Origin: Apoda limacodes | Lineage: Eukaryota > Arthropoda > Insecta > Lepidoptera > Limacodidae | DNA: 64,000 nt | Direction: 5' to 3' | Assembly (NCBI GenBank): GCA_946406115.1 | Contig: OX291553.1 | Span: 12,095,001-12,159,000, forward strand | Shown here: piece after piece, positions 23,501-33,300 of the stretch | How the letters are laid out: every line of letters starts with the position of its first letter | Numbering within the stretch: position 1 is the stretch's first letter | Notes under the pieces: model-generated | Told to the model about the DNA's origin: nothing | The model's database searches: none | What the model saw: the letters and a program-made list of their open reading frames with translations, nothing else | Position numbers and translations under genes: made by a program

Positions 23501-26500
23501 ACTTTTTCATTCAGTGTAAAAGAAATACTAAAGTTTCTAACCGTAGATCTGTAGATCAGTCAGTAGTGACTGTAAGAAGATAAATATAATAAAGCTGTAG
23601 CCTTTTTAATAATTTTCACCTTTTTCACACCTACCTCTAAACTCGTGTGTGCGATGATAACAGTGTGTACCTACCTATGGCTATTTATTTTACATTTATG
23701 TTTTTAGATTTACATGCCGCTGAGTAACAAGGAAAGACAAAGACGATATCGAGAAAAGCTAAAACAGAACCCAGAGAAGTACCAAGAAAAGAAGAAGAAA
23801 AGAGAAAAAACTACCACACCGAGAAAAAACTTATCAAAGATCTAACACCACAAGAAAAAATTAACACCAGAGTAATTTGGAAGTTAAGAAAGCAAGAACC
23901 AAGAAATCGTCAAAGAAATCTTAAAAATATTCTTTCTCAAACACCTCCAAGCTCACCTCCTATAAGGAGTTGCTTAATCCTAGGAATATTTAACCTGAAC
24001 AAGAAAATGTCTCGCCTGTTCAATTTAATTTTGACGACACCCCAAATACACCAGTTTCCAGAAATACAACAGGCAGAAAGAAATTGCGCAGAGAGAGATC
24101 AAAACTATACGGAGAAAATTTAAAACTATACGGAGAAAATTTAAAACTATACGGAGAAAATTTAAAACTAAAAGAAGAAAGAAGCTTAAGAAACAACGTG
24201 ATAAATACAAAAAACGTGCGTTCAGATGTAATGACAAAGAAAATAAGAATAAATCAGGGGATGATATTAATGGTTGTAAGAAATACGATAATTTATCTAA
24301 TGCGATAAAAGACAAATACAAAAAAATTAAGAATCGCAAAGAGAAGAATGTATTAAAGGAAGTGTTTCAAAATTTAGATAAATCTTTAAGAAAAGAAATT
24401 GTAAGTGAGTCTTTGGGTTTGACAGAGTGCATACCACCAAAAGTATAAACGAGTTCGACAGCAACTTTAAGAAAAAAAATTAAATAAATTCTATCTAAGA
24501 GACGAAGTTTCAAAAGCAACAGCAGGTAAAAAGGAGACAGTTACCATAAATAGTGAAAAAATACAAAAACGGTTTTTGCTTGATAGTATGAAAAATCTTT
24601 ACAATACTTTTATCCAAGAAAACCCTTTTAGTAAAATGTTCTTACTTTTATTTTACGTAAAATAAAGCAAAAAATGTTAAGAAACCAACCGTAAGTGGCA
24701 GAGAAATGTGTTTATGCGAGACACATGTTAATCCAGAATACAAGGCTTGTGCTTTGAAAAATAGAAACTTGATCGCCACGGGTGACTTGACTGATTTGAT
24801 TTCTGCCACAGTTTGTGATCCCAAATTTCAGTGTTGTATGTACGGAACTTGCAAACGTTGTTGCAACTTTGAAATAAAAGTTGATGCAAGTAGATTTAAA
24901 GAAACAGTTGAGTGGAAAGAGTGGTGTAGGATACAAGAAAGTTATGAAAAGGATGGCAAAAAATATAGATTATTTAAAAATGTAAAACAAGAAAAAAAAG
25001 GAAAAGTTAAGGAGTTAATAAATAGCTTTTAACAACGAACTGACTTTATTAAAGAAACATGTTTTTAAAATGAAAATGCAATTTCAAAATTTAGATAACT
25101 TGCAAGATGCAGAAGTACTATTAGTTGCAGATTCTAGTGAAAATTACAACTGTAAACACCACGAGGAAATTCAGGTGCATCATTTTGGTGGTTCTAGACA
25201 ACAAATATTTTTACATACTGTAGTTGTGTATTTGCCATCCAAAGAATTCTGCAAACAAACAGAATCTTTTTGCACTGTTTCCAAAAATACCATGCATCAA
25301 CCAGCTGCAATTTGGGTACATCTTGATCCTGTTCTTAAAGAAATTAAAAAGCGGTGATCTTCTGCTACTACTATTCATTTCTTTACGGATGGACCCTTCA
25401 GCCAATACCGCCAAAAGCAAAATTTCAACCTTGCTTCTAATGTGCCATTTGAGCATGGATTTACGGCAATGACTTGGTTATATTTTGAATGTTTGAATGT
25501 TATTCACCAAAGACATATAAGCCCCTTGATACTTCTACCTGTAAAATTGTGAAGATGCTAATGAAATGGAAAAGACTTTCACAACCTCGAAGATATCTAA
25601 AGCTACAAAGGATGAGGGGAATGATAATCTATCAATTAGATCTGACGAAAACCAGCCTTTAATAACTACAAATTGGGGATATTAGATTTATGCAATCGAA
25701 AACAAAAGAATTGGTATAATTTAGTTTATAAATCTCCAGATGCCTCAGACGATGATTTGTCGAATGTCGATAAACCAAATACATCAAGACCATTCCAACA
25801 AAAGGAGGAGATATATCAAAGTGTCAGGTGTGGAAAGTTTCTTCTAGTTAATGTTAAATCAGCTAAAGGTGCGGCTTTCAAGTGTTTGTATTGTTAACGA
25901 ATTACACGATGATAGTGAACAAAGAGTAACATTCCTTCCGTATGTTAAAAATAAAAAACTATTTTGTTTAGAAGAAAAAGATATATTTGAGATAGACTAC
26001 AGACATAATTGAAATTCTTCCTACACCGACTGTTATAAAAAAGCTTGGCCAAACATATTACGAATTTAAAAATCCTATAGCTATTTCTGGAATATCGAAA
26101 TTTGATGATGAGTATTTGTAAGTTGGTCGGTGGGGAAGAAAGGGAATTTCTATATCTTAAGTTGTATTACTTTCTAATACTTATTTATATTTTTAAACAT
26201 TGCTTTTTATTTTATTGCAGTATTTCTTAAGTGACGATTGATCTCAAATTATTTTAAGGTTTACGAATATATCTTTACTTACTATACACCAAAAATGGTT
26301 TTGATAGTCAATTTTCATGTGATCTCTCATTTATGTTATTAAATTTTGACATTTTATTGTGTTCTTAATGGTTTACATATATTTGTGTTATTATTACTTA
26401 CGACTGACCTTAAACATATTTTTAGGTGTACAAAAAATATTTCTTTACTATTACCAAAAATTGTTTTGATTTAATGTGATCTTTCATCATGTTGCATGTA

Positions 26501-29500
26501 ACTGTCTCTTGAGTAACTGAAATTTTCCATTGGGTAACGAAATTGTCCCACATAGTTGCAATGGTATTTCTAGATTTTTGCATTTTGTGATTGATGTTTA
26601 ATTTTTGTTTAAAGTATACGTTGAAGCGCAATTTTAAGTTTACAGAATAAATTTGGTTTCAATGGGAAAAAACCTTTTAGTTTATATTAAGGAGAAATAT
26701 TTGTTTTATTTACATAGTATTGTTACCCAAGAGACACAATATGTACATTATTTGAAAAAAATAGAAGTTTCTTTTGTTTAGCATTATAGTTTTGTTTATT
26801 AACATTCTTTAAAAAAATAAAAATGCAAAATATTTAATATGTTTAATTTAACACCTGCAATACTTAAAACCTAAATAGTTACGCAACAGACATATTTAAG
26901 GGCCATTTTCTATGTCACTATTAAAATAACTTCGCTGCACGCATTCTAAAGCTGAACGTAGTTATTTTATTTGAATCTTTGGCTAAACAGAATAAAATCG
27001 CAATTAAATTTTTTACAAAAAAAAGTTGATTCTTGGTGTTAAAAAGTTGATTGACCCTTATATGACGGAGTTACGCCCAAACATACATAAAAAATCCGAT
27101 CAGAAATGGGAACCTCCTCCTTTTTTGAAGTCGGTTAAAAAACATAAACAGTCGAAGCACTTATCCATGACGTCAGCTTGTAAACAATATCAGTTAGTTG
27201 TGAAGGTGTTTTACATTACTTTAACTGTTTGTAGTCAACAGGTAAAAAAAACATAATTGTCAAAAATACAATGTTCAATTTTTAAAAGGTTTCATTTTAT
27301 ATTTTTTGTACAAATGGACTGGATTGACTAGCAGTGCACAACACTTAGGATTTAAGTTTTAACGCCTTAAGAGCCTTTTATTTTTAACTGGTTTGTTTTT
27401 TTAATAATTAACGGATTAGATTTAATTTAGCTTACCTTTTTATACCAATAAGGGGGCAAGCTTATGCTGATGGTCCGCCTGATGTTAAGAATCCCATCGA
27501 TTTCGATAGAAAAGTACATTATAATCTGTAGATGGTTGCTGAAATTTGATAAGGACATAGTCTAAGCTTGTAGTATATTATGTGATTTTCAACATATTAA
27601 AAACCTACCTACATAATTTTCAGGAAGCAAGTACACGCAAGCTGTGAAAAAAGTTGGTACAATGATTGGAAATAGTCCAACAGAAGTTAAAATTAGAGCC
27701 CTACATTGCTTTGCTAGCTTGATAGGCTTTGAGAATGACCCCAAAGCGTCTAAAACTGGCCCTATTGATCACAGAGTCACTTTGATGACGCGAGAGTGGT
27801 TCAGAAGTTTGAGTACGAATTGTATGGAAACATTGTATGAGATTTGTAAAAATCCATTCCCAGATATAAGATTGGCAGCATTTTCACTACTGGATGCTGT
27901 GTGTCAGCATCAATGGGGTGAAGAATTAGTTGCGAGAACTGCAGGTAATACATAAGTTAGTTTATATTATATAAATGAAGTAATGTTTTAGATAAAATCC
28001 TTATTGCTAAAAAGAAATTATAGATGGGTGAAAAGTACTATTTTTATACCTATTTATACTAATATCATAAAGAGAAAAAGCATTTCGTTTTATGGAGGGT
28101 GATCTCTGGAACTACTGGGCCTATTTAAAAATTCTTTTAGTATTTAAAAATACATTATTTCAGATAGATACATGCTATCCATATATATCGCTAAATTCCA
28201 TTATCGAAATCGCTAAGTTCCTACAGCAGTTCTAATTTATAATAGGGCATCTGACTAATACTTCATTATTTTTAAGTAGCCATGTCTTTTCCCAAGTTGC
28301 AAGCTATCGCCTTGCCAAATTGCATCAAGATCGGTGTAGTAAAAAGTAAGGCCGTATTAGTGTAGTTTTGTCAGTTAAGTCTGAAAAATATCTACAGATA
28401 GGTTATTGTTCACCCAGGACAAAGTCACAGCGGGCCGCTAGTTGTTTCACTTCTGCATCAATATATAATGACCACAATATCATTGTTGCAAAAATTTGAC
28501 ACTCTGCCTGAAAATAACTTTTTACACATATCTGTTTTCTTTTTTTAACCTTCTTCTGTATCTGAAAGACACATTCTCAAAGTCTATATTGACACACCAT
28601 TCTACGATTTAATTTAATTTAACCCAGGTACTTACATCTGAGCTACAAAACAGAAGTAGTGTGCTGATAGAGGCTAGATGTACTGTGCCCTTTAGGAAGT
28701 TGAGTAATTAGAAATAGACCACTTTTAGACCACTATAATTATTGCAAAGAAAGATTGGCGACCTTTGATTCAATTAGGTATATACCATTCAAAACTACCT
28801 TCTTAATATTAACTAACTTTCCTACCTATTTCATTGCCCACTGTCGAATTTAGGCTTGTCAATAACTTGCTACACTACTTGTTGATTATAACTAGCTAAA
28901 TAACAAATAAGCCAATGCCTGCAGTATTTTATCATCTTTATTTGATTTTCTTCTAAATCAATGAATGAACTTAGGATAATATCATTTACGTACTTACTTC
29001 GTTGTCTCGATCTTTTGCTGATCAGCAACTCTTATGTGTTGATAAATTTGCAACCACAATCTCTTATGTGCTCAAATATAAATATATGGGTAACCAGATA
29101 CTACGCACAAGATTTTACTTTGAATAAAACCTAAGGCAAATACTATTTTCTGTTCCTAGGAACAGAAAATAGTATTTCCATTGCACTGAAATAAAAAAAA
29201 AAAATTTTTTTTTAGTGCAACATTTTGTTTCTATTTTCCAAAAGTTTGGTCTTTGTCACTCAGCGTTAGGCATAAAAAAAAATTTACATATTGATCTACC
29301 TAGGAAGGAGAAAACCACTGGGCTGTTGTAGCATATGTTTGTCGCTAGTGTCGCGTAAGTTCACAGCATAATATTGCTACTATAGCTTTGATGTGCGGCT
29401 CCGTAGCTCAGTGAAGGCAGAAGGCAAGTCATTACCCAGGCTGGTTGCAATTTCCGCACAGGACAAACATTTTTTTGTGATGAGCATTTGTGTTTTTCTT

Positions 29501-30081
29501 GATCGATTCAACTAAGCTTAGCTTAGTTTGGGACCAGATGTTGCTGTGTAATGTCAAGCTGGGTACGTCATTACAGCAACCAGACAGCAAGTGCATTCTG
29601 GCCATATCGGTTTCTGAGCAACAAATTCCCTCTACGTAGCCGTTGCGCGTGTGGCATCGGTCTGTGCCATTCATAACTAAATCAAAATTTAGGTAAACGA
29701 GCCGCGCATTTAGATAATCATTCCTTATTGCATTATCTATAGAGTATTCAATCTTTGAAGTTTTTTACTGAGAACTATGTAGTTTATAACAGACAGTAAG
29801 AGTAATCAAATGGCTACCTAAACTCTTTCGTTATTCTACATTTATTGTTAAGAATTTCGTTTAATTTAATATTACAAATTTCAGGGTTCATCGAATACCT
29901 TTTGGACCGTTCTACAGACCCTACAAAAGAGGCAAAAGAAGCCAAATATGACATCATTAAAAGGCTGTCAAATTCAGCATCATTTGATCCAAGCACGATA
30001 AGCAGACTTAAAATGTTCGTAGACCAAGGACCATTCTATTCAGAATCAGCCTTGGAAGTCGCAATGGAAGAGGGAGACTGA
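11387..30081 (+). CDS. PSMD5: 26S proteasome non-ATPase regulatory subunit 5 (assembly chaperone S5b), 7 exons
   Basis: This gene encodes a HEAT/ARM-repeat chaperone that binds the proteasomal ATPase Rpt1 during assembly of the 19S base and leaves before the mature 26S forms. Coding exons are 11387-11571, 14033-14177, 14732-14953, 17468-17720, 19528-19716, 27624-27944 and 29885-30081. Every junction has GT..AG ends and phases match, giving 503 codons plus TGA, against about 504 residues in mammals. Family words include GYMKFFGSIA, YPREIFEKYPS, VALDTLGFIG, GFIEYLLDRSTD, AKYDIIKRLSNS and DQGPFYSESALE. ATG 11387 is the only in-frame ATG near the exon 1 start. The introns carry many transposons, yet no coding exon is broken. 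It ends tail to tail with DNAJC9. Confidence 0.95.
12039..12700 (-). pseudogene. Transib/RAG1-like transposase C-terminal remnant
   Basis: A 191-codon minus-strand frame ends at 12039. It shows the C-terminal catalytic region shared by Transib transposases and RAG1: NSNDGNNSRRCFAD, ALLSGHNIKIEAFAKYTRET, FYKWHPISPTIYKILGHG, LLPIGQLWEEAAEACNKH and ADPLIIGVRKIP. In RAG1 the third catalytic acid (E962) lies in the matching LPIG..SEEAxExRNK block, and both neighbouring Glu residues are kept here. The frame continues upstream across a TAG at 12615-12617 (KQEIKERFRQ, stop, MGLILDVPEA), so this is a broken fragment, not a gene with its own start. The region holding the first two catalytic Asp residues is absent. 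It lies antisense in PSMD5 intron 1, and no terminal repeats were found. Confidence 0.75.
12701..14032. other. Rest of PSMD5 intron 1
   Basis: Holds two related direct repeats, near 12702-12772 and 12845-12892, sharing ATAGAGTACATG and ATGGAGCACTTT. Otherwise AT-rich with no recognised coding sequence. Confidence 0.45.
14033..14177 (+). CDS. PSMD5: PSMD5 coding exon 2
   Basis: Acceptor TTGTTATAG, reads TQIDLTCEVLKVCFEKF to CVRRLALDE; donor GTAAGG, phase 0. Forms an ARM/HEAT helix pair of the N-terminal solenoid. Confidence 0.92.
14178..14731. other. PSMD5 intron 2
   Basis: AT-rich intron of 554 bp; nothing further recognised. Confidence 0.6.
14732..14953 (+). CDS. PSMD5: PSMD5 coding exon 3
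   Basis: Acceptor TTTGTTTTCAG, reads VYKAVTADTVVLSVSQY to SKCNAYE; donor GTAAAA, phase 0, 74 codons. Confidence 0.92.
14954..16344. other. PSMD5 intron 3, first part
   Basis: AT-rich. Short ORFs here lack any family signal. No structure recognised. Confidence 0.5.
16345..16405 (-). mobile_element. LINE 3'-tail scrap
   Basis: Matches the terminal words of the 5274-5640 LINE (GGTAAGCGGTCACCG, then GGACGCTTGGAACACCAGG), minus orientation, about 60 bp. Confidence 0.55.
16406..17010. other. PSMD5 intron 3, middle part
   Basis: AT-rich intron sequence; nothing recognised. Confidence 0.5.
17011..17388 (+). repeat. Dispersed repeat (ATGCGAAAGT head, GCGGGCAAAAGCTAGT tail), two partial units
   Basis: Begins AATATTATAAATGCGAAAGT and ends GCGGGCAAAAGCTAGT, boundaries shared by many lepidopteran interspersed repeats. 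The unit AATTTGGCATGGAGATAGTT occurs twice, about 150 bp apart, so two partial copies are in tandem. Relatives in this window are near 52440, 56900, 61000 (-), 62375 and 63475 (-). Confidence 0.65.
17468..17720 (+). CDS. PSMD5: PSMD5 coding exon 4
   Basis: Acceptor ACCATCAG, reads VIINISLKSVEFLRLSV to SGLLTP plus G; donor GTAATT, phase 1. Contains NILELLSRLAAKPHG and GYLVRHGALDRF, matching the family's central repeats. Confidence 0.93.
17721..18924. other. PSMD5 intron 4, with small inverted repeats
   Basis: Contains a 40-bp inverted-repeat pair (17995-18034 and 18505-18543, about two mismatches). It also holds a stretch near 18578-18635 shared with the hairpin element at 54966-55058. No coding signal. 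Confidence 0.5.
18925..19130 (-). mobile_element. Jockey-type LINE ORF2 3' fragment
   Basis: On the minus strand it reads RKTIVRRHQHVLTAPDD, AIRIARLVSTSSPNRASLQ and RRRRPRVRRR, matching the ORF2 tail of the intact copy (about 3330-3490). Truncated at both ends, inside PSMD5 intron 4. Confidence 0.88.
19528..19716 (+). CDS. PSMD5: PSMD5 coding exon 5
   Basis: Acceptor TTTTTCTAG, reads GYMKFFGSIAHHYPRE to EGKLCLAAL plus G; donor GTATGT, phase 1. The most conserved exon. Confidence 0.95.
19717..20382. other. PSMD5 intron 5, first part
   Basis: AT-rich, nothing recognised. Confidence 0.5.
20383..20620 (-). repeat. CR1-like 3'-tail repeat
   Basis: Contains GAGAAGAACCGGCAAGAAAC followed by TCAGC, the signature of lepidopteran CR1-type 3' tails and their derived repeats, with an adjoining TTCAAAATTCAATTT run. 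Non-coding. The segment to about 20960 has no recognised content. Confidence 0.55.
20990..22600 (-). mobile_element. CR1-like LINE, 5'-truncated, frameshifted
   Basis: Minus-strand reverse-transcriptase remnant: IIPLFKSGSKDDPNNFRPI, SILPALSKIFEKIMFNQM, FGFTKGRSTTDAG, IFCDLSKAFDCV, GSILGPFLFLIYINDLP and the catalytic FADDTSLLF (near 21990). The frame stops at 21793-21795 and resumes in another frame at FLGITLDNRLQWNPH. A third open part ends at 21176. The 3' tail near 20990-21060 shares CCGAGAAG..AACTCA words with 43030-43110. Truncation at about 22600 removes the endonuclease. Antisense to PSMD5 in intron 5. Confidence 0.88.
22601..26892 (+). mobile_element. Unclassified DNA-transposon-like element with repeated 15-bp motif
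   Basis: A decayed coding region (23714-26130) is flanked on both sides by copies of a 15-bp motif near GTTACCCAAGAGACA. Left side: 22758 (+), 22990 (-), 23169 (-), 23338 (-), 23361 (+) and 23380 (+). Right side: 26503 (-), 26524 (-), 26722 (+) and 26878 (+). Weaker versions lie at 22619, 22801, 22965 and 26544. None was noticed inside the coding part. The outer borders given are inferred from the edge of the CR1 remnant and the last motif; no terminal inverted repeat or target duplication was fixed. It lies in PSMD5 intron 5. Confidence 0.55.
23714..26130 (+). pseudogene. Putative DDE-like transposase remnant, unnamed family
   Basis: The frame starts MPLSNKERQRRYREKLKQ, a Lys/Arg-rich N terminus. 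A 7-codon repeat (KLYGENL x3, 24101-24163) follows, then FYLRDEVSKATAGKKETVT and KRFLLDSMKNLYN. Next is a Cys-rich segment (24706-25032: MCLCETHVNP, CCMYGTCKRCCNFE, EWKEWCRIQE), a likely zinc-binding region. Then come LLVADSSENYNCKHHEEIQV, HHFGGSRQQIFLHT and TIHFFTDGPFSQYRQKQNF, and near 26000-26120 IEILPTPTVIKKLGQTYYEF. I recall the same order of blocks in uncharacterised arthropod and cnidarian proteins, where D..ENY, SDGP..QY and a later E..HGKG block suggest a DDE triad. The last block is lost here. At least six frameshifts or stops make it dead. Confidence 0.6.
26893..27623. other. PSMD5 intron 5, last part
   Basis: AT-rich; includes a LINE-tail scrap at about 27440-27490 (minus; GGGGCAAG..GGTCCGCCTGATG). 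Nothing else recognised. Confidence 0.5.
27624..27944 (+). CDS. PSMD5: PSMD5 coding exon 6
   Basis: Acceptor ATTTTCAG, reads GSKYTQAVKKVGTMIG to EELVARTA plus G; donor GTAATA, phase 1. Contains WFRSLSTNCMETLYEIC, typical of the C-terminal repeats. Confidence 0.94.
28050..28445. repeat. Dispersed repeat ending GCGGGCCGCTAGTT
   Basis: Sequence from AATATCATAAAGAGAAAAAG to AGCGGGCCGCTAGTT resembles another lepidopteran repeat class with a GCGGGC..CTAGT tail. Non-coding, in PSMD5 intron 6. Confidence 0.45.
28446..29394. other. PSMD5 intron 6, middle, with two palindromes
   Basis: Includes a perfect 40-bp palindrome at 29138-29177 centred on CCTAGG, and a second hairpin at about 29181-29221 (arms TTGCACT/AGTGCAA around an A/T core). 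No coding sequence. Confidence 0.6.
29395..29570 (+). repeat. tRNA-derived SINE remnant
   Basis: GCTCCGTAGCTCAGTGAAGG looks like an internal Pol III A box. GGTTGCAATTTCCGCACAGG, 40 bp on, looks like a decayed B box. The downstream GACAAACATTTTTTTGTGAT is typical of lepidopteran SINE bodies. Not a functional tRNA. Confidence 0.45.
29885..30081 (+). CDS. PSMD5: PSMD5 coding exon 7 with stop
   Basis: Acceptor AAATTTCAG, reads GFIEYLLDRSTDPTKE and ends AMEEGD then TGA at 30079-30081. Confidence 0.95.
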
Positions 30082-30100
30082 TGAATTTTTATTATGGGAT

Positions 30101-30106
30101 AATAAA
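30101..30106 (+). terminator. Poly(A) signal of PSMD5
   Basis: AATAAA lies 20 bp after the PSMD5 stop codon, the first canonical hexamer on this strand. Confidence 0.7.
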
Positions 30107-30122
30107 ATTTAATTAAAGTTGT

Positions 30123-30128
30123 TTTATT
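30123..30128 (-). terminator. Poly(A) signal of DNAJC9
   Basis: TTTATT on the plus strand reads AATAAA on the minus strand, about 80 bp past the DNAJC9 stop. It lies between the PSMD5 hexamer and the DNAJC9 stop, so the two 3' UTRs should overlap. Confidence 0.6.
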
Positions 30129-30208
30129 TCTCATAATTTTAACGAAAAAATTAAGTCCAGGACGGTATGATAAAAATGCAATACTTAAATTTAATAAAGT
30201 TTATATAT

Positions 30209-30381
30209 TTACTTCTTTCTTTTATTTTTCGCCGATTCCGTCTTCTGAGCTGCTTTCCTTTTTGTGCCTTTAGTTTTATTTCCTGCTCCGTATTTAGCTG
30301 CTAGGTCATCAATGAATGAATCCATCTGTTGTGCTCTTGATTCTTGCCTCTGTTTTATCATCAATTCTAAACTATTTTTAC
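30209..30381 (-). CDS. DNAJC9: DNAJC9 coding exon 5 with stop
   Basis: Acceptor TATTTTTAG; reads (G)KNSLELMIKQRQESRAQQM, SFIDDLAAKYG, then a Lys-rich end KNKRKK and TAA at 30211-30209. Matches the family's IxxRQKxRxxxMDxFLxxxEAKY block. Confidence 0.93.
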
Positions 30382-33300
30382 CTAAAAATAAATTATTATG
30401 ATAAAATGAACTCCTCTGATCTAAATAGTTGAGCAATAGCAGACACAAGTAACCACTTATAGATCGCGTAATTTTTTTGGGTTTGAATGTGGGTATGAAT
30501 GCACACGGGGAAGGGTTTAGAGCTTAGTTTGGAGTGAGCGTTCTGATATATTCTATAGTGCAACTAAAGTAAAAGGTCTTTTCAGACGGTGATGCGGGTG
30601 AACACATCGAGCATACTGCACTACGTCTGTCTGACTGCGATGCGAAATTTTGTTCCATCGCGCTAACCTTGTAAACCAAAAAAAGCTTGGCGTTTTTGGT
30701 TTCATGAAACTAACAAGCCTATATTCTTAATAGTTTTGCAAAATTGACATAATTCCTCAATGGAATAACCTTAAAAATATAAAAAAAATCATTGATAAGC
30801 TAAAAATTTTTTTTGGTATTTTTTTTCTTTTTTCTCAAATCAAAATACGAAGCGAAATATAGGGAACTTCGAAGATCATGACAAATAAATTTCGTATAAA
30901 AAGATCTACGGCGTTATTACCTATCTTAGATAAGTTACCTGAACTCATTCCTAGTTCATTTTTCATTTCTTCAACTTCTTTTTCTTCACGGTTTTCTTTC
31001 TGAATTCGCCGCTGGCGTTTAGATTCAGGTTCATGAGTAAATTTTTTGTAAGAAGGGATTTCACCATTTTCAATCATTTCCTAAAACAGTGAAGGAGTGG
31101 TGATATTGACACAATATAACTTGTCCTAAGAACTAAATATTATTTTTAATAATAGAGAACTAAACACAATTAAGGCCGGCTGACCAGAGTGGCGGTGGAC
31201 CGCTGAAACCGTGGCGCGGTCGGCCGTTCAGATCAACAAGGTTCAATACATTTCACACATATACCGATGAACGGTATATCTCTAGCACATGCCTAAAGCC
31301 TGGTGTACACAGATAGATTATTAGGACGAAGTTTTTAGTAATTGCTTGCTTGCCTTAGCCATTATATGCTCCACTGCAGGGCACTGGTCTGTCTTTAAAG
31401 AAGGAAGGAAGGCCATACTTCACCGTGCTTTCCCAGTGAGAATTGACAAATGTTTGTCAAGTTAGTGGCTAGCTACTCAACTCCTAAGAGTTTCTAAGCC
31501 GACCATAAGGCGGCCTTTGACGGCTTAACGATTGATGTACAGTACCAGAGTACTAACCTAGTACTGTACCACACTGCTCTATTATTTAATACCCTGAATA
31601 ATCCTGGCTCTGCATGCAGAAATGTTGCACTTGTTGTTAGTACTCATAATGTAATGTTTGCTACGATAAAAAAACATAGTTAAGGTATGAAAACAGTTAT
31701 AACAATGTCCTGCCCCCTTATTCAAGTCAGTAAAAACACCAAGATGACTGTGACATGCATTGTCCAGTTACTTTACATTTAAATGACAAAATGTGTAGAA
31801 TAACGATTTAATTAGCAATGTAAAGTTTTAGGTCATAGTCGTTAACTTATTCTACACTTTTGTTCATTAAAAAGTAAGTAAACGGACTATGCTTATCAGT
31901 CATCACGGAACCAAAATGTTTTTACTCACTTGAACAGGGGGCTAGATTATAAAATTTGTAACTTCCTTGCATTCTTGATAATATAGAACTTATGCCTTGC
32001 TAGTTGGGACGAACTTTAATGCAGGATATTACATGTGTTGACACCTGCGCATCATCCTATTTTCAAACGATGTCTAAAAATTACTACATTAGTAACAAGT
32101 GACGCAAACACGAAACACGGAGTAATAATTTCGTTCATATGCTCTTTGTTGTAAATATACCATCACAACACCTAGGGGTGGTTAAGTATACTATGACCAT
32201 ATGGTCATAATATTCACATGTTGCCATTGTTATTCCATACCACAAACGCGTTAGGCGATGAGCAATTTGCCAAACACAAACTGCTCTTTTAATTAATTGT
32301 TAATATATTAGTTGCCCCTACCAGGAATTAAACCCAGGATCTTCGACATGCCATCCAATGTTCTACTACTGTGCCACCTTTGTTGTGAATATTTGTTTCT
32401 AAAATAGATTTTTTTATTTTAAGCTAAAAGTTCGCCTGAATTGGCACTATTAGCGCGTTGCCAATCCTTTAAAAATCTGCTCACGTTCTTTTACAGAACT
32501 CATACTGGTCCTTAAGAGAAAACCTTGGCAGGTTATTAGAACTTAAAATATGTATGCTGTTCATACGACTGACACTTACAAATAGAATAGCCCGTAGTCT
32601 GGGTTCATGTTCTGATCTTGCAAATTGTACATGATCCACTATGTAGTCCATATCACCTTTCTTTGCTAAATACGCTTTTTTCAGATCATCACGTTCTTGG
32701 GCTGATCCTGTGCCAAACATCATTATATATTCACATGTAAGAGGCCATCCATAAAGTGTAGCAAGCTTTCAAAGTGTGAAAAAAAATTACCAGTCAAATA
32801 ATTGCCATACGCATTAGGTTAAGATTCCATAGCATAAGAACTATTGAGCATTATCAGATAAAAATTAGTAAATTATATTCAAACTTATTTTCGTGCAAAA
32901 AGAACTCTTTAACCCTATATGATAGCAAATTTAACTTTTCAATAGATTTAAATAAAATAAATTTCTGCTGAAAATAGAAAGAAAAAAATAGATAACCCAG
33001 AGAGAATGTGACTTTTTTCAGATTTCTAGAACATGTTATGATTAGGCAAAGTTTTCATTAATTTTTACGAATATGTCAATGTTGTTTAATTCTTTCGACC
33101 ACATAATGACCAGCTAAAACAATGACTATAGGCAAACAAATATATCTAACCTTATCAGAGTGGAAACCACACAATAATAATAACATATATGTAATACATA
33201 TAGTATGATATGTGAATCTTTAAAACAATTCTAATATACCTATAAATTCTTTTTCATATGCTTGAATATCTTCTATTGTTATTTTTTTGAACAAGATTCT

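Noticed and set aside
32311..32378. A functional tRNA gene
   Set aside because: The A-box and B-box likeness is poor and no cloverleaf with a paired acceptor stem could be drawn; a SINE head is more likely.
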